Of a DNA stretch of 64,000 nucleotides, positions 44,192-52,825 are shown piece by piece; the stretch's first letter is position 1, and every line of letters starts with the position of its first letter. The DNA is taken from assembly GCA_021825925.1 (NCBI GenBank), contig JAKAFP010000007.1, positions 62,001 through 126,000 on the forward strand. Reading direction: 5' to 3'. The notes below the pieces were generated by a model. It ran no database searches, had not been told where the DNA came from, and was given only the letters and a program-made list of their open reading frames with translations. A program made the translations under genes and the position numbers. This stretch comes from Chloroflexota bacterium. Lineage in GTDB: Bacteria > Chloroflexota > Anaerolineae > Anaerolineales > Anaerolineaceae.

Positions 44192-44864
44192 ATTGGGATT
44201 GTTTTTGTTTGAATTTCTTCTCGAACAAGGCACGCAGCCCCACGGCGCGTTCGGTGCCTTCGGCCAGGCGCTTGAGATTCGGACGCAGTGCATAAAGCAC
44301 AATCACCAGGGTCGCAGCACCGTAGAACACAAACTCCCATGGACCCAACCCAGCGGCCGCTTCATAGCCGAACAAAATGAGCGAGAAGAACGCGATGCTG
44401 ATGGTGGTCACTGAGGCATAACCAATACCGATGTAAACCAGCACGATCAAGGGCAAAATGATCATCCAACTGTAAGGCACGAGTGCGATGGCTCCGCCCA
44501 AAGTGGTGGATCCACCTGCACCGCCGCGCAAAGTCCATTTACCTTCGGCGGATTTTTCCATCAAGAACACAGAAAAGATCTGACCAACCACGGCCAGGAT
44601 GACCGCGAATATCTTAACCCACAGACTGGAGGGCAAAATGCTGGCGGCTATAAAGCCTGCCAAAATGCCCTTGCCTGCATCTCCGGCAGCAGTTAATAAC
44701 CCGGCCAGGAAACCGGCAGCCCGCATCACATTCGTGCCGCCCACCCTGCCGCTTCCATGCATGCGCACATCTGTGCCTTTAAAAATCTTCACGATCAGCC
44801 ACCCGATGGGGATGGAGCCGACCAGATAAGACAAAACCAAAATTGCTACGATCTTTAATGCCAT
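44190..44864 (-). CDS. plsY: glycerol-3-phosphate acyltransferase PlsY
   Basis: PlsY acylates glycerol 3-phosphate with acyl-phosphate at the membrane, the first step of phospholipid synthesis. The 224-residue protein shows the conserved SYLVGSIPIGWLIVK, the HGSGRVGGTNVMRAAG loop and RGGAGGSTTLGG. There are about five to six helices. The usual Lys-Gly-Gly-Lys-Gly third motif is altered to RGGAGG. It is transcribed with a second membrane protein upstream. Confidence 0.88.
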   Translation of the reverse strand: MALKIVAILVLSYLVGSIPIGWLIVKIFKGTDVRMHGSGRVGGTNVMRAAGFLAGLLTAAGDAGKGILAGFIAASILPSSLWVKIFAVILAVVGQIFSVFLMEKSAEGKWTLRGGAGGSTTLGGAIALVPYSWMIILPLIVLVYIGIGYASVTTISIAFFSLILFGYEAAAGLGPWEFVFYGAATLVIVLYALRPNLKRLAEGTERAVGLRALFEKKFKQKQSQ

Positions 44865-44927
44865 ATTTTCTCTCCGTTAAGCGTCAGTAATACTAACCCC
44901 ATCCTGGCAAAACGGATGCTCTTTTCA

Positions 44928-45734
44928 TCATATCAATATCGCCAAAGCGATAAATATGATGATCAAAAGTGTCGGTTCAATCCAGATCACGTTGGCAGGT
45001 CGTTTTTCTTCAATTCCGCCGGCCAGGTTGATCAACCCGTAGGTAATGCCGATGAGAACCAAACCATATTGGATCGGTCGCAGGGGCAGATAAAACAGGC
45101 CGGTGGCAAGCTGGGTCACAAACAGGCTGATACCGATCGTCCAGGCCAGGTTCCAGCCGCCCAGTCTGAGGTGCAGCGTCTTGGCGGTCACCACGGCAGC
45201 CGCTGGCAGAATGGCAAGTAATACAATGTAAAGCCTGAGGCCTGAACCGCGGACAGCGATCAACAACACCAGAAAGAGGGCGTAAGACATGGCGCTCAAG
45301 CTCATCCTGGCAATGGGAAAACGCAAATCGCCGGGATCCACCGAGATATACTCGGCGATCATCACCGCCGTGAGCAGCAACCCACCCAGTGAGAGCACGG
45401 CCCACCACGAAGCACTGACCTGCAGATTATTAAGCGGTACACTGATGACAAGCGCCGTGAAAGCGGGAATGAGCCAGTGATGAAACCGTCTGCCACCACC
45501 CAACCCTGGATGTGCGCCGATCAACCAATCCGCACCGGCGGCGGCCAACAGTGCCACCACAACCGAGATGATGGTCATAAAATTGATATTTATGGTGAGT
45601 AAGAATCCGGGCAGCTGCAGATCGTACGAACGGGTTGGGAAGTGAATAAAGGCCGTCAAGGCATACGCCAACAAAATCGTCGCCGTCACGACACTTAAAT
45701 GATCAATACTGGGAAGAGCTTCGTGTTCTTTCAC
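44928..45734 (-). CDS. multi-pass membrane protein (DUF5656-like)
   Basis: This 268-residue protein has about eight hydrophobic helices (TATILLAYALTAFIHF, ISVVVALLAAAGADWLIG, ALFLVLLIAVRGSGLRLYIV and LLIIIFIALAILI) with very few charged loops. It resembles uncharacterised Chloroflexota membrane proteins. It is co-directional with plsY, 63 bases upstream of it, but no functional link is evident. Confidence 0.7.
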   Translation of the reverse strand: MKEHEALPSIDHLSVVTATILLAYALTAFIHFPTRSYDLQLPGFLLTININFMTIISVVVALLAAAGADWLIGAHPGLGGGRRFHHWLIPAFTALVISVPLNNLQVSASWWAVLSLGGLLLTAVMIAEYISVDPGDLRFPIARMSLSAMSYALFLVLLIAVRGSGLRLYIVLLAILPAAAVVTAKTLHLRLGGWNLAWTIGISLFVTQLATGLFYLPLRPIQYGLVLIGITYGLINLAGGIEEKRPANVIWIEPTLLIIIFIALAILI

Positions 45735-45806
45735 TCTCTTATTTTACCTGAGGAAAGTTAAAATTAGAACATATCATCCAAAACAAGCCGTCGAGAAGGT
45801 CATTTA

Positions 45807-45815
45807 TGGTAAAAT
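45807..45815 (+). promoter_or_regulatory. extended -10 promoter, probably leaderless
   Basis: TGGTAAAAT is an extended -10 ending ten bases before the ATG at 45826. The transcript would carry a leader of only about four bases. No Shine-Dalgarno is seen. Confidence 0.5.
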
Positions 45816-45825
45816 TACCGTTTGT

Positions 45826-46857
45826 ATGAAAAAACCGATCTATTCACTCACTGGAACACCTCCCAAATTGTTCCCCACATTGCTCAAGGGATTTAATACC
45901 ATTGCCAATCATTGGTATCTGATTCTGTTCCCAATCATCATGGATGTAGGGCTTTGGCTGGGACCCAAGCTCAAGGTCAAGACCTTGCTCATGCCTTTCA
46001 TCACGACCATGACCCAAAATGTGCTTAAGATCAGCACGCCTGAAATGATGCCGACGGCCAAAACCTACCAGACCCTGTGGGATCAATTGATCAGTCAGTT
46101 CAACCTGACCTCCATGCTTCGCACTTTTCCTGTCGGTATTCCAAGCATCATTGCCCGGCAGTCACCCATCACATCCCCGCTCGGACCCGGCGTTTCTTAC
46201 GATCTCCCTTCCGTCAACTGGGTTTTCATTTCCCTCGGCGTCCTCTTGCTGGTCGGATTCTTACTAGGCAGCATCTACTTCATTTTGGTGGCACAGGTCA
46301 CCTCGCCAGAACAAAACAAAACAAGTTTGAAGGATGTCTTTTCTGCTTATCTGCAAAGCCTGGTCATGTTCTGCCTGGTGATTATATTGTTGGTCTTGAT
46401 CACCGTTCCCTTGCTGATGCTGCTCTCGCTGCTTTCATTGATCAGCCTTGGAATCGGACAGTTCTTTATGCTGGTGGCGGCATTCATGCTGCTCTGGCTG
46501 CTGATGCCCCTCGTCTTTTCACCGCACGGGGTGTTTGTCTTGAAACAAAAAGCCCTGCCTTCAATGTTGATCTCGGTCCGCCTGGTGAGATTATTCCTGC
46601 CTGGCACCGGCTTGTTCGTCATGACCAGCATCTTGATCAGCGAAGGCTTGAACATGTTGTGGACGCTGCCCGATCCATCCTCATGGATGACCTTGATCGG
46701 CATCGGCGGACACGCCTTCATTATCACCGGATTACTCGCAGCCAGTTTTATTTATTACCGCGAAGGTTTAAAATGGATGCAGGACAACCTGCAGAAGATG
46801 GCTGAAGCCACAAAAATGCAACAAGAAAACGGAGGCACCACCCTTGAGCAACGATAA
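45826..46857 (+). CDS. multi-pass membrane protein upstream of gyrB
   Basis: This 343-residue protein has about six membrane helices (for example [40 protein letters not shown] and [20 protein letters not shown]) and a cytoplasmic C-terminal coiled-coil-like tail rich in Lys, Gln and Glu. It resembles glycerophosphodiesterase membrane-domain-like or DUF proteins; the function is unknown. It overlaps the TTG start of gyrB by 14 bases, so the two are probably cotranscribed. Confidence 0.75.
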   Translation: MKKPIYSLTGTPPKLFPTLLKGFNTIANHWYLILFPIIMDVGLWLGPKLKVKTLLMPFITTMTQNVLKISTPEMMPTAKTYQTLWDQLISQFNLTSMLRTFPVGIPSIIARQSPITSPLGPGVSYDLPSVNWVFISLGVLLLVGFLLGSIYFILVAQVTSPEQNKTSLKDVFSAYLQSLVMFCLVIILLVLITVPLLMLLSLLSLISLGIGQFFMLVAAFMLLWLLMPLVFSPHGVFVLKQKALPSMLISVRLVRLFLPGTGLFVMTSILISEGLNMLWTLPDPSSWMTLIGIGGHAFIITGLLAASFIYYREGLKWMQDNLQKMAEATKMQQENGGTTLEQR

Positions 46858-48769
46858 TGCATCCTCTTACGGCGCTAAAGATATTCAGGTACTTGAAGGA
46901 CTCGAAGCAGTCCGCCGCCGTCCCGGCATGTACGTGGGTGGCACGGACCTCAAAGCGCTTCATCACCTGGTCTATGAAGTTGTGGATAACGCCATTGACG
47001 AAGCACTGGCGGGCGTCTGCAACCGCATCGAAGTGGTGATCAACGCCGACAGCAGCGTCAGCGTCATAGACAACGGCCGCGGCATCCCCGTGGATATCCA
47101 CCCTGAAAAGAAGAAATCGGCTCTAGAAGTCGTCATGACCATTTTGCATGCCGGCGGCAAGTTCGGTCACTCCGCCTATAAAGTTTCGGGCGGTTTGCAC
47201 GGCGTGGGTGTTTCAGCCGTCAACGCGCTTTCAGAATGGTGTGAAGTCCGCGTCTACCTTAATGGGCAGATCCACTTCCAACGCTATGAACGCGGCATCC
47301 CCCAGGAACAAGTCAAGGTGATCGGCAAGTGCGATCCCAAACAAAGCGGCACCAACGTTACCTTCAAATTTGACCGCGAGATCTTCAAAGAAGAAGGCAT
47401 TGACTTCAAGTTTGATACTTTGGTAGCGCGTTTCAGAGAAATGGCCTTTGTTACCCGCAACGTCACCATCAAACTGGTGGATAACCGTCCGCCAGAACGC
47501 GAGATCACCTTCCTGTTTGAAGGCGGCATCACCTCCTTCGTGCGCTACATGAACAAGAACCGCGAAGTGCTGCATCCTGTTTTCTACGTTGAAAAAGAAA
47601 TTGACAACATCGGCATTGAAATTGCGCTTCAGTATACTGATGCCTACAGTGAAGCCGTTTACTCTTTCGCCAACACCATCAATACCATTGATGGTGGCAC
47701 CCACATGACCGGCCTGCGCACAGCAGTGACACGCGTGGTCAATGATTACGCCAAGCGCGCCAAATTGCTCAAAGATGTGGACCCCAACTTTAGCGGCGAT
47801 GATACCCGCGAAGGCATGACCGCCATCGTCAGCATCAAACACCCGGACCCTCAGTTTGAAAGCCAGACCAAGGTCAAGCTGATGAACCCTGAAGTGCAGA
47901 CCTATGTGCAGCAGGTGGTGGGTGAAGCTTTCAGCGCCTTTTTGGATGAAAATCCGGCAGCGGCGAAAGCCATCATCACCAAATGCTTAACATCAGCCCG
48001 CGCCCGCGATGCAGCCCGCAAAGCCCGTGACCTTGTCATCCGCAAGTCGGCCCTCGAAAGCCTGACCCTGCCCGGCAAATTGGCAGATTGCTCTGAACGC
48101 GACAGTACCAAAACCGAGATCTACATCGTGGAAGGTAACTCGGCAGGCGGCTCCGCCAAAATGGGCCGCGACCGCCACTTCCAGGCCATCCTGCCGCTGC
48201 GCGGTAAGATCCTCAATACCGAACGCGCCCGCTTGGATAAAATGCTCGGCAACGAAGAGATCAAGTCCATGATCTCGGCCTTCGGCACCGGCATTGGCGA
48301 TAACTTCGACCTCAAGAACCTGCGCTACGGACGCATCATCATCATGACCGATGCTGACGTGGATGGCTCGCACATCCGCACCCTGCTGCTGACCTTGTTC
48401 TTCCGCTATATGAAGCAGCTCATCGAACAGGGCCACATCTATATTGCCCAACCGCCGTTGTATCGTGTCGCCCACCGCCAAACGGTCAAGTACTTATACG
48501 ATGACGCCAGTAAGGATGCCTACCTGAAGGAATTGGGTCCCGTCGCCGATAAGGCCACCATGCAGCGTTACAAAGGTCTGGGCGAAATGAACCCCGAACA
48601 GCTTTGGGAGACCACCATGAACCCCGAGAGCCGCACCCTGCTGCAGGTTTCGATCGAAGATGCCGCCACCGCGGATCACACCTTCGATATGCTGATGGGG
48701 GCTGCCGTGCCGCCGCGTACCAAATTCATCACCACCCACGCCCACGCTGTAAGAAACCTCGACGTTTAA
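46844..48769 (+). CDS. gyrB: DNA gyrase subunit B
   Basis: This 641-residue GyrB has the GHKL ATPase ([40 protein letters not shown]), transducer, and TOPRIM domains ([30 protein letters not shown]), ending in the usual conserved short C-terminus RNLDV. Start is TTG at 46844, supported by GGAGG nine bases upstream and overlap with the previous gene. ParE is the alternative; the length and C-terminus favour GyrB. A transposon end lies one base after its stop codon, leaving the coding sequence intact. Confidence 0.93.
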   Translation: MSNDNASSYGAKDIQVLEGLEAVRRRPGMYVGGTDLKALHHLVYEVVDNAIDEALAGVCNRIEVVINADSSVSVIDNGRGIPVDIHPEKKKSALEVVMTILHAGGKFGHSAYKVSGGLHGVGVSAVNALSEWCEVRVYLNGQIHFQRYERGIPQEQVKVIGKCDPKQSGTNVTFKFDREIFKEEGIDFKFDTLVARFREMAFVTRNVTIKLVDNRPPEREITFLFEGGITSFVRYMNKNREVLHPVFYVEKEIDNIGIEIALQYTDAYSEAVYSFANTINTIDGGTHMTGLRTAVTRVVNDYAKRAKLLKDVDPNFSGDDTREGMTAIVSIKHPDPQFESQTKVKLMNPEVQTYVQQVVGEAFSAFLDENPAAAKAIITKCLTSARARDAARKARDLVIRKSALESLTLPGKLADCSERDSTKTEIYIVEGNSAGGSAKMGRDRHFQAILPLRGKILNTERARLDKMLGNEEIKSMISAFGTGIGDNFDLKNLRYGRIIIMTDADVDGSHIRTLLLTLFFRYMKQLIEQGHIYIAQPPLYRVAHRQTVKYLYDDASKDAYLKELGPVADKATMQRYKGLGEMNPEQLWETTMNPESRTLLQVSIEDAATADHTFDMLMGAAVPPRTKFITTHAHAVRNLDV

Positions 48770-48770
48770 A

Positions 48771-48965
48771 TGTAGGAAATCATAAATAGTGGCAATTGAT
48801 ACTATAAATGTTGGCAATGAAAACGAATAAATTGGCAGTAGACTACACATAAATAATGGCAATAGGCTTCAATAAGTTAATTAGTATTACTGACTTGTAA
48901 TAGCTCACATTATCATTTATGTCGCGATTTAAATAATTGGCAGTAGCCTACATAGACGTAGGCTA
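48771..48965. repeat. transposon end with five TnsB-type binding sites
   Basis: The terminus TGTAGG is followed by sites with cores TGGCAAT at 48790, TGGCAAT at 48812, TGGCAGT at 48833, TGGCAAT at 48857 and TGGCAGT at 48938. All lie on the same strand; the first four are spaced 22, 21 and 24 bases. The surrounding consensus is about AAATAATTGGCARTAGnCTAC. The fifth site continues into a small hairpin (TAGCCTAC / GTAGGCTA, 48944-48965). This is the pattern of a Tn7-type end bound by transposase TnsB. The remaining bases up to 49152 hold no gene. Confidence 0.85.
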
Positions 48966-49152
48966 TTGTATTTAATATATAGCTATCAAGACTAAGTCAA
49001 TATTATGCAATTACTCATTTTTCCGCAGTTTGACGTAGAAAGAAAATGAGCCTAAGATTAACAATTATTGAATAATGAGGGTTTTGGAATAATATCAATC
49101 TTTTTTTGAAAAAATATCATTATCAAAATGCGTGCAATTTGGTGGAGGACTC

Positions 49153-50973
49153 ATGGAATTTAATAATGCAGACATTAAAAATCCTCAAATGGAAGAATTT
49201 TCCACAAAGGAAGGGTATATTACTGATTATATTTCAGGACAATTAGTGAGAGATATACCTGAAGAAAGAGAAGCTGTCCAAGTTTTTTCAAAAATTTTAG
49301 TCGAAGATTATAACTATCCTAAGAATCATATTCAGACTCATCCTCAATGGAGAGTAAAAGTACGCCCATCTGATAATAAAAAAGAATATCCAATAGACAT
49401 CGCCGTTTTCTCAAATGAGAATAAAATTGACGATACTGTCCATATAATTGTTGAATGCAAAAAGAAGAATAGACGCGATGGTCGAAGTCAACTTGAAGAT
49501 TATTTAAGGTTTTCAACGGCTCGCATGGGGGTATGGTTCAATGGGAATGAAAGACTTTATTTAGTAAAAACTGAAAGAGATGGAAAAGTAATATTCAGCG
49601 AGATTCCTAACATACCTCGTTTTGGTCAGCGATTAGAAGATGTCGGAAAATTTAAACGGATGGATTTGAAACCTGCCACGAATCTTAAAACTGTGTTTAA
49701 GAGTATTAGAAATTACCTTGCTGCAAATGCAGTAGGAATTACAAGAGATGAAGTGTTTGCTCAACAATTAATTAATCTAATTTTTTGTAAAATTTATGAT
49801 GAAAGATTCACAAAACCTGATGAAATTGTTACTTTTCGAGCTGGTGTAAATGAAGAAAACTCGGTAGTCAAGGGAAGAATTGATAAACTCTTTGCAAGAG
49901 TAAAAGACCAATATAGTGACGTAATAGAAGTGGCAGATAGTATTACATTGGATGCAAATACTCTCACATATATAGTGGGAGAACTCCATAATTATTCATT
50001 ATCAGATTCAGAGAGGGATGCTGTTGCTGAAGCATTTGAAATTTTTATTGGCCCCTCATTAAAAGGCGGTCAGGGACAATTTTTTACACCACGCAATGTT
50101 GTAAAAATGGTTGTCGATATGATTGACCCCGGAATTGATGAAAGAATAATTGACCCAGCGTGTGGAAGTGGAGGATTTCTCGTTGAATCACTTCGCCATG
50201 TTTGGAAAAAAGTGGAAAATCGTGGGGCAGATTATGGTTGGCCAGACCATGAAATATTTGCAGAGAAACAACGTGTTGCAATTAAAAATTTTCGTGGAAT
50301 AGATAAAGACAACTTCTTAAGCAAAGTCGCTAAAGCATATATGGCAATTTTGGGGGATGGTCGAGGAGGGGTTTATTGTGAAAACAGCTTGGATGACCCT
50401 CAACATTGGAGTGCCGAGGCTCGTAAGGACGTTCCATTTGGTTCGTTTGATATTGTGATTACGAATCCTCCTTTCGGTAAGAAATTAGCAGTCGATACTT
50501 CCGAGATTTTACAAATGTATGATCTTGGTCATTCTTGGAATGTGGATGATGAAGGGAAATTCATAAAAGGAGTAATTCAAGAGCAACAACCTCCACAACT
50601 GTTATTTATTGAAAGGTGTTTTAATCTCCTTCGACCGGGCGGGAAATTAGGTATTGTCCTTCTGGAGAGTATCTTCGGAATGCCGAAATACAAATATGTT
50701 GTCGATTACATCAATCGAAACGCAAAAATCTTAGCCATTGTTGCCTTACCTGAAGATTTATTCCAACCACACACTCATGCAAAAACCTGTGTCATTATTT
50801 GCGAAAAAACTCCCACAGCTATACCATATGACATATTTATGTGTGACGTAAAATGGTGTGGGCATGATAGTAGAGGAAACCCCACTTATACCTATAATGA
50901 AAAAGGAGAAAAAATAATTCTCGATGAAATTCCGCAGGTAGCAACTGTTTTCAAACAAGGGAAGAATTTATGA
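49153..50973 (+). CDS. BcgI-like restriction-modification subunit (nuclease-methylase fusion)
   Basis: This 606-residue protein fuses an N-terminal PD-(D/E)xK nuclease of the HsdR_N type (YPIDIAVF then HIIVECKKKN, about residues 80-110) to a gamma-class N6-adenine methylase. The methylase part shows GQFFTPRNVVKMVV, motif I DPACGSGGFL, and motif IV ITNPPFGKK. No helicase domain is present and no hsdR gene is nearby, so it is better described as type IIB/IIG (BcgI-A-like) than type I HsdM. ATG 49153 has GGAGG five bases upstream; an in-frame GTG seven codons earlier is less likely. The stop overlaps the specificity gene (ATGA). AT-rich, unlike the core genome. Confidence 0.85.
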   Translation: MEFNNADIKNPQMEEFSTKEGYITDYISGQLVRDIPEEREAVQVFSKILVEDYNYPKNHIQTHPQWRVKVRPSDNKKEYPIDIAVFSNENKIDDTVHIIVECKKKNRRDGRSQLEDYLRFSTARMGVWFNGNERLYLVKTERDGKVIFSEIPNIPRFGQRLEDVGKFKRMDLKPATNLKTVFKSIRNYLAANAVGITRDEVFAQQLINLIFCKIYDERFTKPDEIVTFRAGVNEENSVVKGRIDKLFARVKDQYSDVIEVADSITLDANTLTYIVGELHNYSLSDSERDAVAEAFEIFIGPSLKGGQGQFFTPRNVVKMVVDMIDPGIDERIIDPACGSGGFLVESLRHVWKKVENRGADYGWPDHEIFAEKQRVAIKNFRGIDKDNFLSKVAKAYMAILGDGRGGVYCENSLDDPQHWSAEARKDVPFGSFDIVITNPPFGKKLAVDTSEILQMYDLGHSWNVDDEGKFIKGVIQEQQPPQLLFIERCFNLLRPGGKLGIVLLESIFGMPKYKYVVDYINRNAKILAIVALPEDLFQPHTHAKTCVIICEKTPTAIPYDIFMCDVKWCGHDSRGNPTYTYNEKGEKIILDEIPQVATVFKQGKNL

Positions 50974-52451
50974 TAAGTTACTGGATTAAGTCAACGGATA
51001 TTAAGGAATCTACATATATTCCAAAATATTATGACCCTGAAATTATTGAAAGTATCACCCGTTTACGCCCTTCCCATTATTTATTTTCAATTGGCGACTT
51101 AGTTAATAACCAAATTATTACTTTAACAACCGGAGATGAAATAGGGAAAAGTGCTTATGGTACAGGTGATATTCCATTTGTTCGAACATCGGACATTGCA
51201 AATTGGGAAATAAAAACAGCTCCGAAACAAGGGGTATCCAAAGAGATTTATGATGAATATTCTCTTTCTCAAAATGTTAATGAAGGCGATATATTGCTCG
51301 TTAGAGACGGGACTTACTTAATTGGTCATAATTGTTTCATAACAGCTATTGATAAAGAGATAATCTTTCAGTCACATATTCTAAAAATTCGAATAAACAA
51401 ACCTGAAATATTTCCACCAGAGTTGTTTTTCTTAGCTTTGAATTCACCTCTTGCCCAAAAACAAATCAGGTCAATACAATTTACAGCCGACATAATCGAT
51501 ACATTGGGTCAGAGGATTAATGAAGTCATATTACCATTACCGAAAGATGAAAAAATCTGTAATGAACTGAAAATAGAGGTTTTAAACGCCCTCAAAACAA
51601 GAACAATTGGAAAAGCCTTTATTAAACACCTTCCAATAATTATCGAGACTGTATTAGAGACTAATTCGCCGAAACCTATAAGTGATTTCTTAGCTTTACC
51701 ATTATCTCAATTAGCGTCAGTAGTAACTAATCGTACCGTTACTGCCGAATTTGGAGAATTTGAAACAACTTGGTTACCATCTTCTGAAATCATTAACAAT
51801 ATATACCTTCCAAAATATTATGACCCTAAAATTCAGGAAGAATTAGATAGATTGACTTCAACATGCGAAATAAAAAGTATGGGGCAATTAAGAAATGAAA
51901 ATAAGATAAGCTACTATACAGGTGTTGAAATTGGAAAAATGGCTTACGACACTGGAGACATTCCATTTATTCGTACTTCGGATTTCTCAAATTGGGAGAT
52001 TTTGTACGACCCAAAGCAAGGCATCTCTGAACAAATTTATAATGAATACGCCGAATCTCTTGATGTGCAAGAAAATGATATTTTATTAGTTCGAGATGGA
52101 ACGTATTTAATTGGCACTTCCTGTATAGTGACAAAGGGAAATGTAAAAAGTTTATTTTGTGGAGGATTATACAAAATTCGAGTAAATCAAGATAAGGATA
52201 TTGACCCTTTTCTGTTCCTTGGATTATTAAATTCATTTATTGTAAAACGACAAATCCGAACAAAACAATTTACTCGAGATGTAATCGACACTATTGGAAA
52301 TAGAATTGATGAAATCTATATTCCAATACCGAAAGAGAAAAAAATTCGTGATGCTATTAGCAATGCAGTTAAAGCAATTATTTTTTCAAGAATTCAAAGT
52401 CGTGATGATATTAGTAGATTATCTACTTTGATTTCAATGGCTAGTAATTAG
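50970..52451 (+). CDS. restriction-modification specificity (S) subunit
   Basis: This 493-residue HsdS-like protein has two homologous target-recognition halves. The first contains IPKYYDPEI, TTGDEIGKSAYGTGDIPFVR and VRDGTYLIG; the second repeats LPKYYDPKI, YTGVEIGKMAYDTGDIPFIR and VRDGTYLIG. Each half ends in a helical stretch that would form the conserved spacer coil. It thus recognises a bipartite target, with one half-site per domain, and delivers the fused nuclease-methylase. The two halves are unusually similar, so the target may be near palindromic. It is translationally coupled to the preceding gene. Confidence 0.87.
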   Translation: MISYWIKSTDIKESTYIPKYYDPEIIESITRLRPSHYLFSIGDLVNNQIITLTTGDEIGKSAYGTGDIPFVRTSDIANWEIKTAPKQGVSKEIYDEYSLSQNVNEGDILLVRDGTYLIGHNCFITAIDKEIIFQSHILKIRINKPEIFPPELFFLALNSPLAQKQIRSIQFTADIIDTLGQRINEVILPLPKDEKICNELKIEVLNALKTRTIGKAFIKHLPIIIETVLETNSPKPISDFLALPLSQLASVVTNRTVTAEFGEFETTWLPSSEIINNIYLPKYYDPKIQEELDRLTSTCEIKSMGQLRNENKISYYTGVEIGKMAYDTGDIPFIRTSDFSNWEILYDPKQGISEQIYNEYAESLDVQENDILLVRDGTYLIGTSCIVTKGNVKSLFCGGLYKIRVNQDKDIDPFLFLGLLNSFIVKRQIRTKQFTRDVIDTIGNRIDEIYIPIPKEKKIRDAISNAVKAIIFSRIQSRDDISRLSTLISMASN

Positions 52452-52825
52452 TAAAATCATAAGTTCGAGATAGATAGTATTTTACTGGTGCAATACTGAT
52501 AGTGTAATAATTGAAGAAAAAAATAATTAACAAAATAATTTCAATAAGGAATTTGCTTGAAAAGGAAATGATTTTTTTTAGAATTCAATCAGAAATTTTT
52601 TTAATTTCTCCGATTTATGTAAGTATGAAATCAACAAATTGCTTAACATATGACGACCCTTATTTCTACCAGCTATCAATAAAAGAATTCTGAATCCAAA
52701 TGTTTATTTATTATCCTTAACAACAAATAACAACTACAATTCCGAATATTTATGTTTTGGTGAAAAACCTATTAAACCATTTGAACCTTCAATTTGAATA
52801 TTCATTTATTAAGTAAATCAATTAC
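52452..52825. other. gene-free spacer between specificity subunit and tniQ
   Basis: The stretch is very AT-rich and lies between the ends of two convergent genes. A 60-codon frame with a TTG start (52511-52693) has no ribosome binding site and low complexity, so it is not accepted as a gene. No TGGCART site or CRISPR-like repeat is visible. Confidence 0.6.

Noticed and set aside
49153-52451. Classical type I restriction system
   Set aside because: No helicase HsdR, and the nuclease is fused to the methylase, which fits the BcgI-like type better.
52511-52693. 60-codon open frame after the specificity subunit gene
   Set aside because: TTG start, no ribosome binding site, low-complexity AT composition.
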